Positions 1-9,068 of a DNA stretch of 64,000 bases are shown here, piece after piece. The DNA is from Pseudomonas caspiana (GTDB lineage Bacteria; Pseudomonadota; Gammaproteobacteria; Pseudomonadales; Pseudomonadaceae): the NCBI RefSeq assembly GCF_002158995.1, contig NZ_LOHF01000023.1, forward strand, positions 11,811 to 75,810, in the 5' to 3' direction. Position numbers and translations under genes: made by a program. The notes under the pieces were generated by a model. That model did not search any database and was not told where the DNA came from. It saw only the letters and a list, made by a program, of their open reading frames with translations. The stretch's first letter is position 1. Each line of letters begins with the position of its first letter.

Positions 1-41
1 GGGGTTGCGCTTTGCAGACTACTATCTGGAGATTTCCCCCC

Positions 42-1037
42 ATGCGCCTTATCCAGTTTGAAACCCAATCGGGTCAACGCCAGGTCGGCATCGTCGATGG
101 CAACTCGATCAACGTAGTACGTGCAACCCAAAGCACCCGCGAACTGGCCCTCGCCGCCATTCGCACCGGTAAAAGCCTGGCCGATGAAGTGGCCAGCCGT
201 GGCACTGAGGCCGGTCCGGATTACGCATCACTGTTAAAAAACCAAAAGATTCTGCCGCCACTCGATCACGAAGACCCGGCGCACTGCCTGATCAGCGGCA
301 CTGGCCTGACTCACTTGGGCAGCGCTTCGGCACGGGACAAGATGCACCAGCATGACGGCCAGGTCGAAGCGGGCATGACCGACACCATGAAGATCTTCAA
401 GTGGGGCATCGAGGGCGGCAAACCGGCGGCTGGTCAGATCGGTGCCCAGCCGGAATGGTTCTACAAAGGCGATGGCAGCATCGTCGTGCGGCCCGGGGCT
501 GATTTTCCGGTGCCGTCATTTGCTGAAGATGCGGGCGAAGAACCTGAGCTGACGGGCCTGTATGTGATAGGCGACGACGGTCAGCCGTATCGTTTGGGGT
601 ATGCCTTGGGCAACGAGTTTTCCGATCACGTCATGGAGCGCCGCAACTACCTGTATCTGGCGCATTCCAAGCTGCGCTATTGCGCGTACGGTCCAGAATT
701 GCGGGTGGGCGAATTACCACGGCATCTGTCCGGTATGAGTCGCGTTCTGCGTGACGGGCAGGTGTTGTGGGAGAAGGAGTTCCTGAGTGGCGAAGACAAC
801 ATGTGCCACAGCCTGGCGAACCTTGAATATCACCACTTCAAGTACGCGCAGTTCCTGCGTCCGGGAGATGTGCACATTCACTACTTCGGTACTGCGACTT
901 TGTCGTTTGCGGACGGGGTGAAGACCCAGCCGGGTGATCGTTTCCAGATCAGCCTTGATGCGTTTGGTGCGCCGTTGGAGAACGGGATTGGTGAAGGGCC
1001 AAGTGCGGTGGGGATTGGGCAGATAAAAGCTTTGTAA
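42..1037 (+). CDS. AraD1-type FAH-family protein (GguC-like)
   Basis: A soluble protein of 331 residues that I recognise as the AraD1/GguC branch of the fumarylacetoacetate hydrolase superfamily. Members are linked by context to sugar-acid breakdown; the exact reaction is not settled here. Visible support is the C-terminal FAH-like part with acidic and His residues around GNEFSDHVMERRNY and the GDVHIHYFGT stretch. The ATG at 42 is preferred over an in-frame TTG at 12 because it has GGAG about 10 bases upstream. No sugar-catabolism neighbour is visible downstream, where a REPIN and convergent trmA follow; upstream is outside the window. Family assignment is fairly sure, substrate unknown. Confidence 0.8.
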   Translation: MRLIQFETQSGQRQVGIVDGNSINVVRATQSTRELALAAIRTGKSLADEVASRGTEAGPDYASLLKNQKILPPLDHEDPAHCLISGTGLTHLGSASARDKMHQHDGQVEAGMTDTMKIFKWGIEGGKPAAGQIGAQPEWFYKGDGSIVVRPGADFPVPSFAEDAGEEPELTGLYVIGDDGQPYRLGYALGNEFSDHVMERRNYLYLAHSKLRYCAYGPELRVGELPRHLSGMSRVLRDGQVLWEKEFLSGEDNMCHSLANLEYHHFKYAQFLRPGDVHIHYFGTATLSFADGVKTQPGDRFQISLDAFGAPLENGIGEGPSAVGIGQIKAL

Positions 1038-1052
1038 TCAGGTGTAGGTGCA

Positions 1053-1125
1053 TGTAGGAGCTGCCGAAGGCTGCGAAAGCGATTTGCCTGATACTCCGCT
1101 TTCGCAGCCTTCGGCAGCTCCTACA
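1053..1125. repeat. REPIN-like hairpin, family a
   Basis: An inverted pair of arms opening with TGTAGGAGCTGCCGAAGGCT and closing with its reverse complement, around a short loop. It lies between convergent genes and probably folds in both transcripts. The same arms occur at 14531, 31903 and 38982. Confidence 0.9.
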
Positions 1126-1135
1126 GGGAAAAGCA

Positions 1136-2227
1136 TCAGCGTCTGACGAGTAAAACCCCGGATTCCATATGGTGGGTATACGGGAACTGGTCGAACAGCG
1201 CGCAACGCTCGACACGGTGAGTGTCGTGGAGTTGGGCGATGTTGGCGGCCAGGGTTTCCGGGTTGCAGGAAATGTACAGAATGCGCTCGAAGCGGCGCGT
1301 CAGTTCGCAAGTGTCCGGGTCCATACCGGCGCGGGGCGGGTCGACGAAGACGCTGCCGAAGTCGTAGCTCTTCAGATCCACGCCATTCAGGCGACGGAAC
1401 GGACGCACTTCATTGAGCGCCTGAGTCAGCTCTTCCGCAGACAGACGCACCAGCGTGACGTTATCCACAGCGTTATCGGCCAGGTTGCTCAGTGCGGCAT
1501 TAACCGAAGTCTTGCTGATTTCGGTGGCCAGCACTTTGCGTACTCGGGTCGCCAACGGCAGGGTGAAGTTGCCGTTGCCGCAATACAACTCCAGCAAATC
1601 ATCTTCACGGTCGCCCAATGCCGCGTAGGCCCAGTCGAGCATTTTCTGGTTCACGGTACCGTTTGGCTGAGTGAACGCGCCTTCAGGCTGACGGTAAGTG
1701 AAGGTGCGACCGGCGACTTCAAGTTCTTCAGTCACGTAATCACGACCTATTACCAGACGCTGGCCTTTGGAGCGACCGATCAGGCTCACGTCGAGGTCCG
1801 CGGCCAGCTTTTCAGCTTCGGCCAGCCACTCGTCATCGAGCGGGCGGTGATAACACATGGTGATCATCGCGTCGCCCGCCAGTGTGGTCAGGAAGTCCAC
1901 CTGGAACAGCTTGTGGTTAAGCACCTTGCTGGCTTCCCAGCGGTCACGCAGTACTGGCATCAATGCGTTGATGCGCAGGCTGGCAATCGGCAAACCATCG
2001 AGCAGAATCGGGTTCTTGTTATCACCAGGGGTGAACATCGCGTAGTGACGCTTCTGGTCTTCGCGCCACAGGCGGAACTCGGCGCGCAGCCGGTAGTTTG
2101 CCTTGGGCGAGTCAAACACCTGAGGTTCAGGCGCGTCAAACGGCGCCAGCAGTTCACGCAGGCGATCGGCTTTGGCCTGGAGCTGAGTGTCATAGCTCGC
2201 AGGATCGAACGGAATACTTGCACTCAT
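1136..2227 (-). CDS. trmA: tRNA (uracil-5-)-methyltransferase
   Basis: Makes 5-methyluridine at position 54 of the tRNA T-loop using SAM. The 363-residue product has the usual TrmA length. The SAM-binding motif LELYCGNGNF is present. The catalytic Cys lies in LYISCNPETL (about C321) and the C-terminal Glu in HHMESGVLL (about E355). The start at 2227 gives MSASIPFD; a start four codons upstream (MVSG) is less likely. This ATG overlaps the stop of the upstream permease gene in an ATGA arrangement, so the two genes are probably translationally coupled. A REPIN lies just downstream. Confidence 0.96.
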   Translation of the reverse strand: MSASIPFDPASYDTQLQAKADRLRELLAPFDAPEPQVFDSPKANYRLRAEFRLWREDQKRHYAMFTPGDNKNPILLDGLPIASLRINALMPVLRDRWEASKVLNHKLFQVDFLTTLAGDAMITMCYHRPLDDEWLAEAEKLAADLDVSLIGRSKGQRLVIGRDYVTEELEVAGRTFTYRQPEGAFTQPNGTVNQKMLDWAYAALGDREDDLLELYCGNGNFTLPLATRVRKVLATEISKTSVNAALSNLADNAVDNVTLVRLSAEELTQALNEVRPFRRLNGVDLKSYDFGSVFVDPPRAGMDPDTCELTRRFERILYISCNPETLAANIAQLHDTHRVERCALFDQFPYTHHMESGVLLVRR

Positions 2228-3519
2228 GCCGGAAACCAACCCAATTTGATAACGAACAGAATCGACAGGATCACCAGCGCGGGATTCAGCTCACGCCACT
2301 GGCCCGACAACAGTTTGATACCTGTCCAGGCGATGAAACCAAAAGCAATGCCGTTGGCGATGGAGTAGGTGAACGGCATCGCCAGCGCAGTAATAACGAC
2401 GGGCGCAGCGACCGACAGATCATCCCAATCGATTTCCGCCAGCCCGGAGGTCATCAGAACCGCCACGAACAGCAGCGCCGGGGCAGTGGCGAACGCTGGA
2501 ACGCTGCTCGCCAACGGGGCGAAGAACAACGCCAGCAGGAACAGGACCGCAACGACAATGGCGGTCAAGCCGGTACGCCCGCCAGCACTGACGCCTGCCG
2601 CCGATTCGATATAGCTGGTGGTGGTCGAAGTACCCAGCAGCGAACCGGCCATGGCGGCGGTGCTGTCGGCGATCAGCGCACGGCCCATTTTCGGCATGTG
2701 ACCGTTCTTGTCCATCAGCCCGGCGCGCTTGGCGACGCCGATCAGCGTGCCGGAGTTGTCGAACAGGTCCACGAACAGGAAGGCGAAGATCACGCTGATC
2801 AGGCCGACATCAAAGGCGCCTTTGATGTCCAGTTGCAGGAAGGTCGGGGCCAGGGATGGTGGCATCGACACCACGCCACCGAATGGCGTGAAGCCCAGCA
2901 GAATCGAGACGATGGTTACGGCCAGAATGCCGATCAGCACAGCGCCGCGAACCTTGAGTTTTTCCAGGGCAACAATCAGGAAGAAGCCCAGCGTGGCGAG
3001 TACCGGTGCTGGTTGCTTCAGATCGCCCATGCCGACCATGGTGGCCGGGTTGCTGACCACGATGCCAGCGTTGTGCAGGGCAATCAGCGCCAGGAACAGG
3101 CCGATACCGGCGGCAATCGCCGAGCGCAGTGGCAGCGGAATGCTGTTGATGATCCATTCACGGATACGAAAGATCGACAGGACAAAGAACATCACCGCCG
3201 AAATGAATACCGCGCCCAGTGCCACCTGCCAGGTATGACCCATGTGCAGCACAACGGTGTAAGTAAAGAACGCGTTCAGGCCCATGCCCGGTGCCAGGGC
3301 AATCGGGTAGTTGGCGATGATGCCCATGGTCGCCGAGCCAATCGCGGCGGCCAGACAGGTGGCGACGAACAGCGCGCCTTTGTCCATGCCGGTCGCGCCG
3401 AGGATGCTCGGGTTGACGAACAGGATGTAGGCCATGGCCAGAAAGGTCGTGACGCCCGCGAGAATCTCGGTGCGCACGTTGGTGTTGTGTGCCTTGAGTT
3501 GAAACAGCCGTTCCAGCAT
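2224..3519 (-). CDS. NCS2-family purine permease (AzgA/GhxP-like)
   Basis: An integral inner-membrane protein of 431 residues with 12 or more hydrophobic segments. It belongs to the NCS2 nucleobase transporter family, AzgA-type subgroup, which imports adenine, guanine or hypoxanthine with protons. Support includes the N-terminal TEILAGVTTFLAMAYILFVNP signature, the NYPIALAPGMGLNAFF segment and the LFVDLFDNSGTLIGVA motif holding conserved acidic residues. It is the first gene of a two-gene unit with trmA, overlapping it by four bases. Substrate cannot be fixed from sequence alone; adenine or guanine/hypoxanthine are the best guesses. Confidence 0.92.
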   Translation of the reverse strand: MLERLFQLKAHNTNVRTEILAGVTTFLAMAYILFVNPSILGATGMDKGALFVATCLAAAIGSATMGIIANYPIALAPGMGLNAFFTYTVVLHMGHTWQVALGAVFISAVMFFVLSIFRIREWIINSIPLPLRSAIAAGIGLFLALIALHNAGIVVSNPATMVGMGDLKQPAPVLATLGFFLIVALEKLKVRGAVLIGILAVTIVSILLGFTPFGGVVSMPPSLAPTFLQLDIKGAFDVGLISVIFAFLFVDLFDNSGTLIGVAKRAGLMDKNGHMPKMGRALIADSTAAMAGSLLGTSTTTSYIESAAGVSAGGRTGLTAIVVAVLFLLALFFAPLASSVPAFATAPALLFVAVLMTSGLAEIDWDDLSVAAPVVITALAMPFTYSIANGIAFGFIAWTGIKLLSGQWRELNPALVILSILFVIKLGWFPA

Positions 3520-3744
3520 GTCTGGCTCCCCGGTGACGCGCCTGCGTCGTGAATGAATCGACTAGAACAGCAAAGCACAGACTGCCGAAGCGGCCCGCGG
3601 ATTTTGTACCGGTCGGAAAAAGCCGCGCATGATACCAGCCGAACGGGTTTGTGACTGCCTGCCGATGAATGGTGTGCTGTTGCATTCATTCTTAAGATTT
3701 TCTGACACAGCGCTGGACAGCGGTTCGCTGTAGATCAAAACGGC

Positions 3745-3772
3745 TGCATCGCGAGCAAGCACCGCGCCCACA
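3745..3772. repeat. Solo REP half-element, family b
   Basis: Matches the right arm of the GCTTGCCCGCGATAA-type REPINs (TCGCGAGCAAGCACCGCGCC then CACA). There is no left arm at the normal spacing. A left-arm-like sequence lies about 60 bases to its right instead. Confidence 0.6.
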
Positions 3773-3831
3773 GGTCCAGCGTCTGACTCAAATGCTTGTG
3801 TGAATCCAGCCCAACAGGTTGGCGTGGATCC

Positions 3832-3857
3832 TGGGGAGCCGGGCTTGCCCGCGATAC
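3832..3857. repeat. Solo REP half-element, family b, left-arm orientation
   Basis: GGGAGCCGGGCTTGCCCGCG resembles the left arm of the family b REPINs. Together with 3745-3772 the arms are in reversed order compared with an intact element, so this is a remnant or rearranged pair. Confidence 0.55.
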
Positions 3858-4037
3858 ATGAGACGCAGCCAGAAGACTCACTGCATTGTCGTTTATCGCC
3901 CGGATGCCACCTAAGTCATGCACAACCCACTGGATCAACACTCATCAACAAACCCTGAACGATTCCAAAACTTCACGAGTCGTACCCCTTAAGACGCAGA
4001 AAAACTGCGCTGTTCGAGTACCTACCGTGAGGTTTCC

Positions 4038-4580
4038 ATGAGTTCACCAACCCCCCAGGATTTCGCTGGCCATGCGATTAGCCTGACCCTCAACGGTCAG
4101 CCGCGACAGCTCAACGTCCAGCCTTGGACAACATTGCTCGACTTGCTTCGAGACCAGCTTGATCTGGTCGGCAGCAAGAAAGGCTGCGATCACGGCCAAT
4201 GCGGCGCGTGTACCGTTCTGCGCGACGGCAAGCGCATCAATTCCTGTCTGACCCTGGCGATCATGTGTGACGGCGCAGAGCTGACCACGATTGAAGGGCT
4301 GGCAGATGGCGAGCAACTGCACCCGATGCAGCAGGCGTTCATCAAGCATGACGCCTTTCAGTGCGGCTATTGCACGCCAGGGCAGATTTGCTCGGCGGTC
4401 GGGCTGGCCAATGAAGGGCGCGCCAACAGCCGTGCCGAGATTCAGGAGCTGATGAGCGGCAACCTGTGCCGCTGCGGTGCCTACAGCAACATTCTGGCTG
4501 CGGTGGAAGAAGTCCTGCCCGAGCTGCGCAACACCCATTCAGAGATGGGTAGCTTCGAGAAAGCGGAGGGCAGCCGATGA
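4038..4580 (+). CDS. paoA: Molybdenum hydroxylase, 2Fe-2S subunit (PaoA-like)
   Basis: Electron-transfer subunit of a xanthine oxidase-family aldehyde oxidoreductase. Two [2Fe-2S] clusters are visible. The plant-type one is bound by C50, C55, C58 and C70 (motif GCDHGQCGAC). The helical one is bound by C109, C112, C144 and C146 (CGYCTPGQ and CRCG). At 180 residues it is shorter than E. coli PaoA because it lacks the N-terminal Tat signal, so the complex is predicted to be cytoplasmic. Its stop overlaps the next start by four bases. Family assignment is firm; the aldehyde substrate is not known. Confidence 0.9.
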   Translation: MSSPTPQDFAGHAISLTLNGQPRQLNVQPWTTLLDLLRDQLDLVGSKKGCDHGQCGACTVLRDGKRINSCLTLAIMCDGAELTTIEGLADGEQLHPMQQAFIKHDAFQCGYCTPGQICSAVGLANEGRANSRAEIQELMSGNLCRCGAYSNILAAVEEVLPELRNTHSEMGSFEKAEGSR

Positions 4581-5581
4581 ATCCCTTTACTTATAGCCGA
4601 CCAACCAGCGTCAGCGAAGCGGTCAATCTTAGCGGTGCTGCGACCCGGTTTATCGCGGGCGGCACTAACCTGCTCGATCTGATGAAAGAAAACGTCGCAC
4701 GGCCCGAGCATCTGATCGACATCACTCGGCTGCCACTGAACGACATCAGTGAAACCGCCGACGGTGGGTTGCTCATCGGCGCGCTGGTGAGCAACGCTGA
4801 TCTGGCCTGGCATCCGTTGATTGAACAACGTTACCCGCTGCTGTCCCAAGCCGTACTGGCCGGAGCATCGCCACAGCTTCGCAACATGGCGAGCACTGGC
4901 GGTAACCTGCTGCAGCGCACACGTTGCTACTACTTCTATGACTCCACTGTGCCGTGCAATAAACGCGAGCCCGGCAGCGGTTGCCCGGCGCGCGACGGCC
5001 TGAACCGTATCCACGCGATTCTGGGGGCCAGCGACGAATGCGTCGCGACTCATCCTTCGGACATGTGCGTTGCTCTCGCCGCGCTTGAAGCCATCGTCCA
5101 TGTTCAGGGGCGTGCAGGTCAGCGCACCATCGAGTTTGCCGACTTCCATCGTCTGCCTGGTGATGCGCCTCAGCGTGATAACCAATTGGCCGATGACGAG
5201 CTGATTACCGCAATCGAGCTCCCGGCACCCGGCTTCGCGGGGCAGGGCAAGTACCTGAAAATCCGTGATCGGGCTTCCTACGCCTTCGCGCTGATCTCGG
5301 TTGCAGCGTCGTTGGAGCTGGACGGTGATGTCATTCGCGACGTGCGTCTGGCGCTGGGTGGTGTTGCTCACAAGCCATGGCGCGACAAGGTCGTGGAGCA
5401 AATGCTGGTCGGTAAACCGGTCTCTCGCGAGAACTTCGCGGCCGCCGCCGACGCCTTGCTGGCCGATGCCGAGCCGCTCGAACACAACGCTTTTAAAGTC
5501 AAACTGGCACGTCGGGCGATCATTCGAACCCTCAGCGATGCCGCGGTCGATGCTGCTGCCACAGGAGGAAGCGCCCAATGA
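4577..5581 (+). CDS. paoB: Molybdenum hydroxylase, FAD subunit with extra 4Fe-4S motif (PaoB-like)
   Basis: FAD-binding middle subunit, 334 residues. The flavin-binding loop is IAGGTNLLDLM (about residues 26-36), with a second flavin motif near ASTGGNLLQ. Residues 117-136 hold a Cys cluster (RCYYF, PCNKREPGSGC; C117, C127, C136, with C155 as a possible fourth ligand). E. coli PaoB has the same type of insertion binding a [4Fe-4S] cluster, which separates this enzyme from ordinary xanthine dehydrogenases. The gene overlaps both neighbours by four bases (ATGA), which suggests coupled translation and a defined subunit ratio. Confidence 0.9.
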   Translation: MNPFTYSRPTSVSEAVNLSGAATRFIAGGTNLLDLMKENVARPEHLIDITRLPLNDISETADGGLLIGALVSNADLAWHPLIEQRYPLLSQAVLAGASPQLRNMASTGGNLLQRTRCYYFYDSTVPCNKREPGSGCPARDGLNRIHAILGASDECVATHPSDMCVALAALEAIVHVQGRAGQRTIEFADFHRLPGDAPQRDNQLADDELITAIELPAPGFAGQGKYLKIRDRASYAFALISVAASLELDGDVIRDVRLALGGVAHKPWRDKVVEQMLVGKPVSRENFAAAADALLADAEPLEHNAFKVKLARRAIIRTLSDAAVDAAATGGSAQ

Positions 5582-7776
5582 ATACGCCTGTTTCGCCACT
5601 GGGCCAAGCGCTTGACCGGGTAGACGGCAAGCTCAAAGTTACCGGTCAGGCCCGTTATGCCGGTGAATACCCGGAAACCGGTTTGCTGCATGGCAGCGTG
5701 GTCTCCAGCACTATCGCTCGCGGGCGTGTGACGCACATCGACATCTCCGAAGCCCTGCGCGTGCCGGGCGTCGTGATGGTGTTGGATCACAAGAACCGTC
5801 CCAAGCTCGCCAGTTACGACGAGAACTATGAAGACGCCGATTCGGCAGACGGCTCGCCATTCCGTCCTCTATATAACGATCGCGTGCTGTACAGCGGCCA
5901 ACCGCTGGCGCTAGTGGTTGCCGAAACCCTTGAGCTGGCGCGTTATGCCGGTTCGCTGGTGCGTATCGAATATCTGGTCGAGGCCCATGAAACCGATTTG
6001 CTGGCGGTGCAGGGGGACAGCTATGACGCACCGGCAGAATTGCCTGCGCCGCGCGGTGACTTTCAGGCGGGATTCGCCAATTCCGCACTGACTGTCGATG
6101 CCCACTACAGCACGCCGGTCGAACATCACAACCCGATGGAGCCGCATGCTTCGACGGTGTTTTACAAGGACGATGGCAGCCTGCAGGTTCATGACAAGAC
6201 CCAGGGTCCGCAAAACTGTCAGGACTATCTGCACAACGTATTCGGTATCCCGAAAGACAAGATTCAGGTGCTGGCTGCCTTTGTCGGTGGTGCGTTCGGC
6301 TCGGGGCTGCGTCCGCAATATCAATTGCCGCTGGCGGTCATGGCGGCGCTGGAACTCAAGCGTTCAGTGCGCGTCACTCTGACTCGACAGCAGATGTTCA
6401 CCTTCGGCTATCGTCCGCGCACATTGCAGCATCTGCGTCTGGGCGCGGCGGCGGATGGCCGTTTGCTGGCGGTTGGGCATGGTGCAATCGGTCAGACGTC
6501 CCGATTTGAGGACTTCAGCGAGCACGTGGTGGAATGGAGCGGCATGCTCTACAAGTGCGACAACGTCGAACTCACTTACAAGCTAGCGCCACTGGACGTC
6601 TACACCCCATTGGACATGCGTGCGCCAGGCGCTGCCTTGGGTCTGATCGGCCTGGAGTGCGCCATGGATGAGCTGGCTGTTGCCTTGGCGATGGACCCGG
6701 TGCAGCTGCGTCAGGTCAATTTCGCTGATCGCAACGGCAACGAAGACAAGCCGTATTCCAGCAAGCAATTGCGCGCTTGTTATACCCAGGGCGCAGATCG
6801 CTTCGGCTGGAGCCATCGCAACCCTGAGCCACGGAGCATGCGCGAAGGTCGTCAACTGATCGGCTGGGGCATGGCGGGCGGTGTCTGGGAAGCGATGCAG
6901 ATGAAGGCCAGTGCCAAGGCGCATATCGACGCCCAGGGCAAATTGACGGTCAGCAGTGCGACGACCGACATCGGCACCGGCACTTACACGGTCATGACAC
7001 AGATTGCAGCCGAAGCGGCGGGCGTTGCTGTCGAAGACACTACGTTCGTGCTGGGGGATTCGTCGCTGCCAACGGCGCCCTTGCAGGGTGGCTCGTTCAC
7101 GGTGTCGTCGGTGGGCACTGCCGTGCAGCAAGCCAGCAAGGCGTTGCGCGAGAAGTTGTTCACCGCAGCGGGTCAGATTGACGCGAAGTTTTTCGCCGCG
7201 AAGGTCGAGCAAATGACCGTTGCGGACGGATACGTGTCGCTGGGCGATCATCGATTGGCACTGAGCGAAGTGCTGAGCAGTTGGCCTGAAGGCTTGCAGG
7301 TGCAGGTCGATGCCGAGCCTGATGCGAAGCGCGAAGGTTATTCGACCGCTACACACTCGGCAGTATTCGTTGAAGTGCAGGTCGATGAAGACCTAGGCAC
7401 GATTCGCGTCAGCCGGGTCGTCAGTGCAGTGGCCGCGGGCCGAGTGGTCAATCCGAAAATGGCACGCAGCCAGATTCTTGGCGGCGTGGTCTGGGGGCTG
7501 AGCATGGCCTTGCAGGAAGAAACCCAGAGCGATCACAAACTGGGCCGCTTCATGAACCACAGCCTCGCCGAGTACCACATCCCGGTTAACGCCGATATCA
7601 ACGACATAGACGTGATTTTTGTCGAAGAGAACGATGAAATCGTTAACGCGCTGGGTTCGAAAGGGGTGGGCGAGATCGGCATCGTCGGCGTTGCGGCGGC
7701 AGTCGCCAATGCGATTTACCATGCAACCGGCAAGCGGGTTCGGGACTTCCCGATAACCCTGGATAAGGTGCTCTGA
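5578..7776 (+). CDS. paoC: Molybdenum hydroxylase, molybdopterin-binding subunit (PaoC-like)
   Basis: Catalytic subunit of 732 residues carrying the molybdenum cofactor. Seen in sequence are the N-terminal aldehyde oxidase a/b hammerhead domain (GKLKVTGQARYAGE), the cofactor-binding FVGGAFGSGLRPQ loop, DMRAPGAALG, the LQGGSFTVSSVG segment, and the C-terminal KGVGEIG motif whose Glu (about residue 699) is the expected catalytic base. With the two preceding genes it forms a complete PaoABC-type heterotrimer. No PaoD/XdhC-type cofactor-insertion chaperone or MocA gene lies beside it, so maturation factors must be elsewhere. Likely oxidises aldehydes or N-heterocycles to detoxify or catabolise them. 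Confidence 0.9.
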   Translation: MNTPVSPLGQALDRVDGKLKVTGQARYAGEYPETGLLHGSVVSSTIARGRVTHIDISEALRVPGVVMVLDHKNRPKLASYDENYEDADSADGSPFRPLYNDRVLYSGQPLALVVAETLELARYAGSLVRIEYLVEAHETDLLAVQGDSYDAPAELPAPRGDFQAGFANSALTVDAHYSTPVEHHNPMEPHASTVFYKDDGSLQVHDKTQGPQNCQDYLHNVFGIPKDKIQVLAAFVGGAFGSGLRPQYQLPLAVMAALELKRSVRVTLTRQQMFTFGYRPRTLQHLRLGAAADGRLLAVGHGAIGQTSRFEDFSEHVVEWSGMLYKCDNVELTYKLAPLDVYTPLDMRAPGAALGLIGLECAMDELAVALAMDPVQLRQVNFADRNGNEDKPYSSKQLRACYTQGADRFGWSHRNPEPRSMREGRQLIGWGMAGGVWEAMQMKASAKAHIDAQGKLTVSSATTDIGTGTYTVMTQIAAEAAGVAVEDTTFVLGDSSLPTAPLQGGSFTVSSVGTAVQQASKALREKLFTAAGQIDAKFFAAKVEQMTVADGYVSLGDHRLALSEVLSSWPEGLQVQVDAEPDAKREGYSTATHSAVFVEVQVDEDLGTIRVSRVVSAVAAGRVVNPKMARSQILGGVVWGLSMALQEETQSDHKLGRFMNHSLAEYHIPVNADINDIDVIFVEENDEIVNALGSKGVGEIGIVGVAAAVANAIYHATGKRVRDFPITLDKVL

Positions 7777-7803
7777 CGAGCTATCCCTCCAGGAAAATGC
7801 AAA

Positions 7804-7868
7804 GTCGCGATGGCGTTCTGTCTGACACGCCGCCATCGCGACCGTCGTAAACTCCGATGGCTCATACA
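7804..7868. repeat. Truncated REPIN, family g
   Basis: GTCGCGATGGCG and its inverted copy CGCCATCGCGAC form a hairpin. The right flank (7829-7869) is nearly identical, two differences in about 43 bases, to the right arm of the element at 37168-37258. The left end with the TGTAGGAG start is missing. The rest of 7777-8075 holds no gene and presumably carries the promoter of the gene at 8076. Confidence 0.65.
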
Positions 7869-8075
7869 GGATCGCTGCGAGCCTGATCTGAAAAGCAATC
7901 TCCCCCGCATTTCATTCCGTCCTCTCCAATGTCGCCAGAGTGCAAACACAGGTCGCGCTGGTGCGTTTCGTCCCGTGTGCTGCTGGGTAACGTGCTCAGG
8001 CGTGCCGCATTCGCATGGCCGCAGTTGTTCAAATAATCAAAACCAAAAAACAACCTGCCGACCGAGGGAGCACGC

Positions 8076-9017
8076 ATGAACCGATTTATCCGTCATATCA
8101 GCTGTGGGTTATTGATGATAAGCAGCACAGCGTTGATGGCCGCAGAGCCCGCCAAATGCCAGAACGTGCGCATGGGGGTGGTGAACTGGACCGACGTGGT
8201 GGCAACCAGTGCCGTGGCTGAAGTGCTGCTCAAGGGCATGGGTTATGAAGTGAAGCAGACCAGCGCCGCCCAACAAATCATTTTCGGCGGCCTGCGCGAT
8301 GACAAACTGGACATCTTCCTCGGTTATTGGAAGCCGGCGATGGACAAAAACATCGCGCCGTTTTTAGCAGCCAATCAGGTCAAAGTGCTGAATGAACCGA
8401 GCATGAGTGATGCCCAGGCGACCCTGGCTGTGCCCGATTATGTTGCTGCGGGTGGGCTGAAGACGTTCGGTGATATCGCGAAATTCAAGGACAAACTTGG
8501 CGGCAAGATTTACGGGATCGAGCCGGGTACCGGTGCCAATGCCAACATCAAGGGCATGATCGATAAGAATCAATTTGGCCTGGGCGGGTTCCAGTTGGTG
8601 GAGTCCGGCGAGGCCGGCATGCTTGCGGCGGTGGCTCGGGCGGTCAAGCGAGGCGAGTGGGTGGTGTTTGTAGGCTGGACCCCGCATCCGATGAACATCA
8701 ACATGAAGCTGGCGTATCTGACCGGCAGCGAAGATGTATTCGGACCGGGCGAGGGCGCTGCCACGGTATCCACAGTCACCGCACCGGACTACGCGCAACG
8801 CTGTCCGAATGTCAGCAAACTTCTGAGTAATCTGACCTTCACCGCCGCTCAGGAAAGCCAGATGATGGTGCCGATCATGGACCGCAAGGCTCCGGACGAA
8901 GTCGCCAGACAGTGGCTCAAGGATCACCCGGAAGATCTGAGCCGATGGCTGGCAGGGGTGACGACGTTTGACGGTAAAGACGCAGCGCCAGTGGTCATGG
9001 CGGCCATCAAGAAGTAA
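8076..9017 (+). CDS. Quaternary-ammonium ABC transporter substrate-binding protein (ChoX/OpuAC type), orphan
   Basis: Periplasmic binding protein of 313 residues, type OpuAC/ChoX, for choline, betaine, carnitine or a relative. It has a Sec signal peptide (MNRFIRH, hydrophobic core, probable cut after ALMA). Aromatic-box residues are visible as W38 (NWTD), W85 (GYWKPAMD) and W201 (GWTPHPMN). Their spacing agrees with the ChoX tryptophans as I recall them. RBS GAGGGAG precedes the ATG. No permease or ATPase gene is adjacent. Pseudomonads are known to feed several orphan proteins of this type (CbcX, BetX, CaiX) into one core transporter, so this is probably another. The hydrolase gene 51 bases downstream may act on the same ligand class. 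Confidence 0.88.
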   Translation: MNRFIRHISCGLLMISSTALMAAEPAKCQNVRMGVVNWTDVVATSAVAEVLLKGMGYEVKQTSAAQQIIFGGLRDDKLDIFLGYWKPAMDKNIAPFLAANQVKVLNEPSMSDAQATLAVPDYVAAGGLKTFGDIAKFKDKLGGKIYGIEPGTGANANIKGMIDKNQFGLGGFQLVESGEAGMLAAVARAVKRGEWVVFVGWTPHPMNINMKLAYLTGSEDVFGPGEGAATVSTVTAPDYAQRCPNVSKLLSNLTFTAAQESQMMVPIMDRKAPDEVARQWLKDHPEDLSRWLAGVTTFDGKDAAPVVMAAIKK

Positions 9018-9068
9018 GGCCGGTTCAACGAGGCTAAAGGTGCTAAAGAGGCTTGGGGAGGCAACTGC

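Larger units (their letters stand above)
3520..4037. other. Intergenic region between divergent NCS2 permease and paoA genes
   Basis: About 520 bases with no gene I can support. It must carry promoters for both flanking units. It also holds two separate REP half-elements (3745-3772 and 3832-3857) in back-to-back orientation. I see no clear riboswitch or operator, though nothing excludes one. Confidence 0.6.

Noticed and set aside
2098..3552. A long open frame on the plus strand across trmA and the NCS2 permease gene
   Set aside because: It is antisense to a well-supported membrane protein; the translation is rich in Gln, Arg and His as expected of an out-of-frame GC-rich shadow, and has no RBS.
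4481..5599. Minus-strand open frame opposite paoB
   Set aside because: Shadow of the FAD subunit gene; no recognisable domain and composition typical of the antisense frame.
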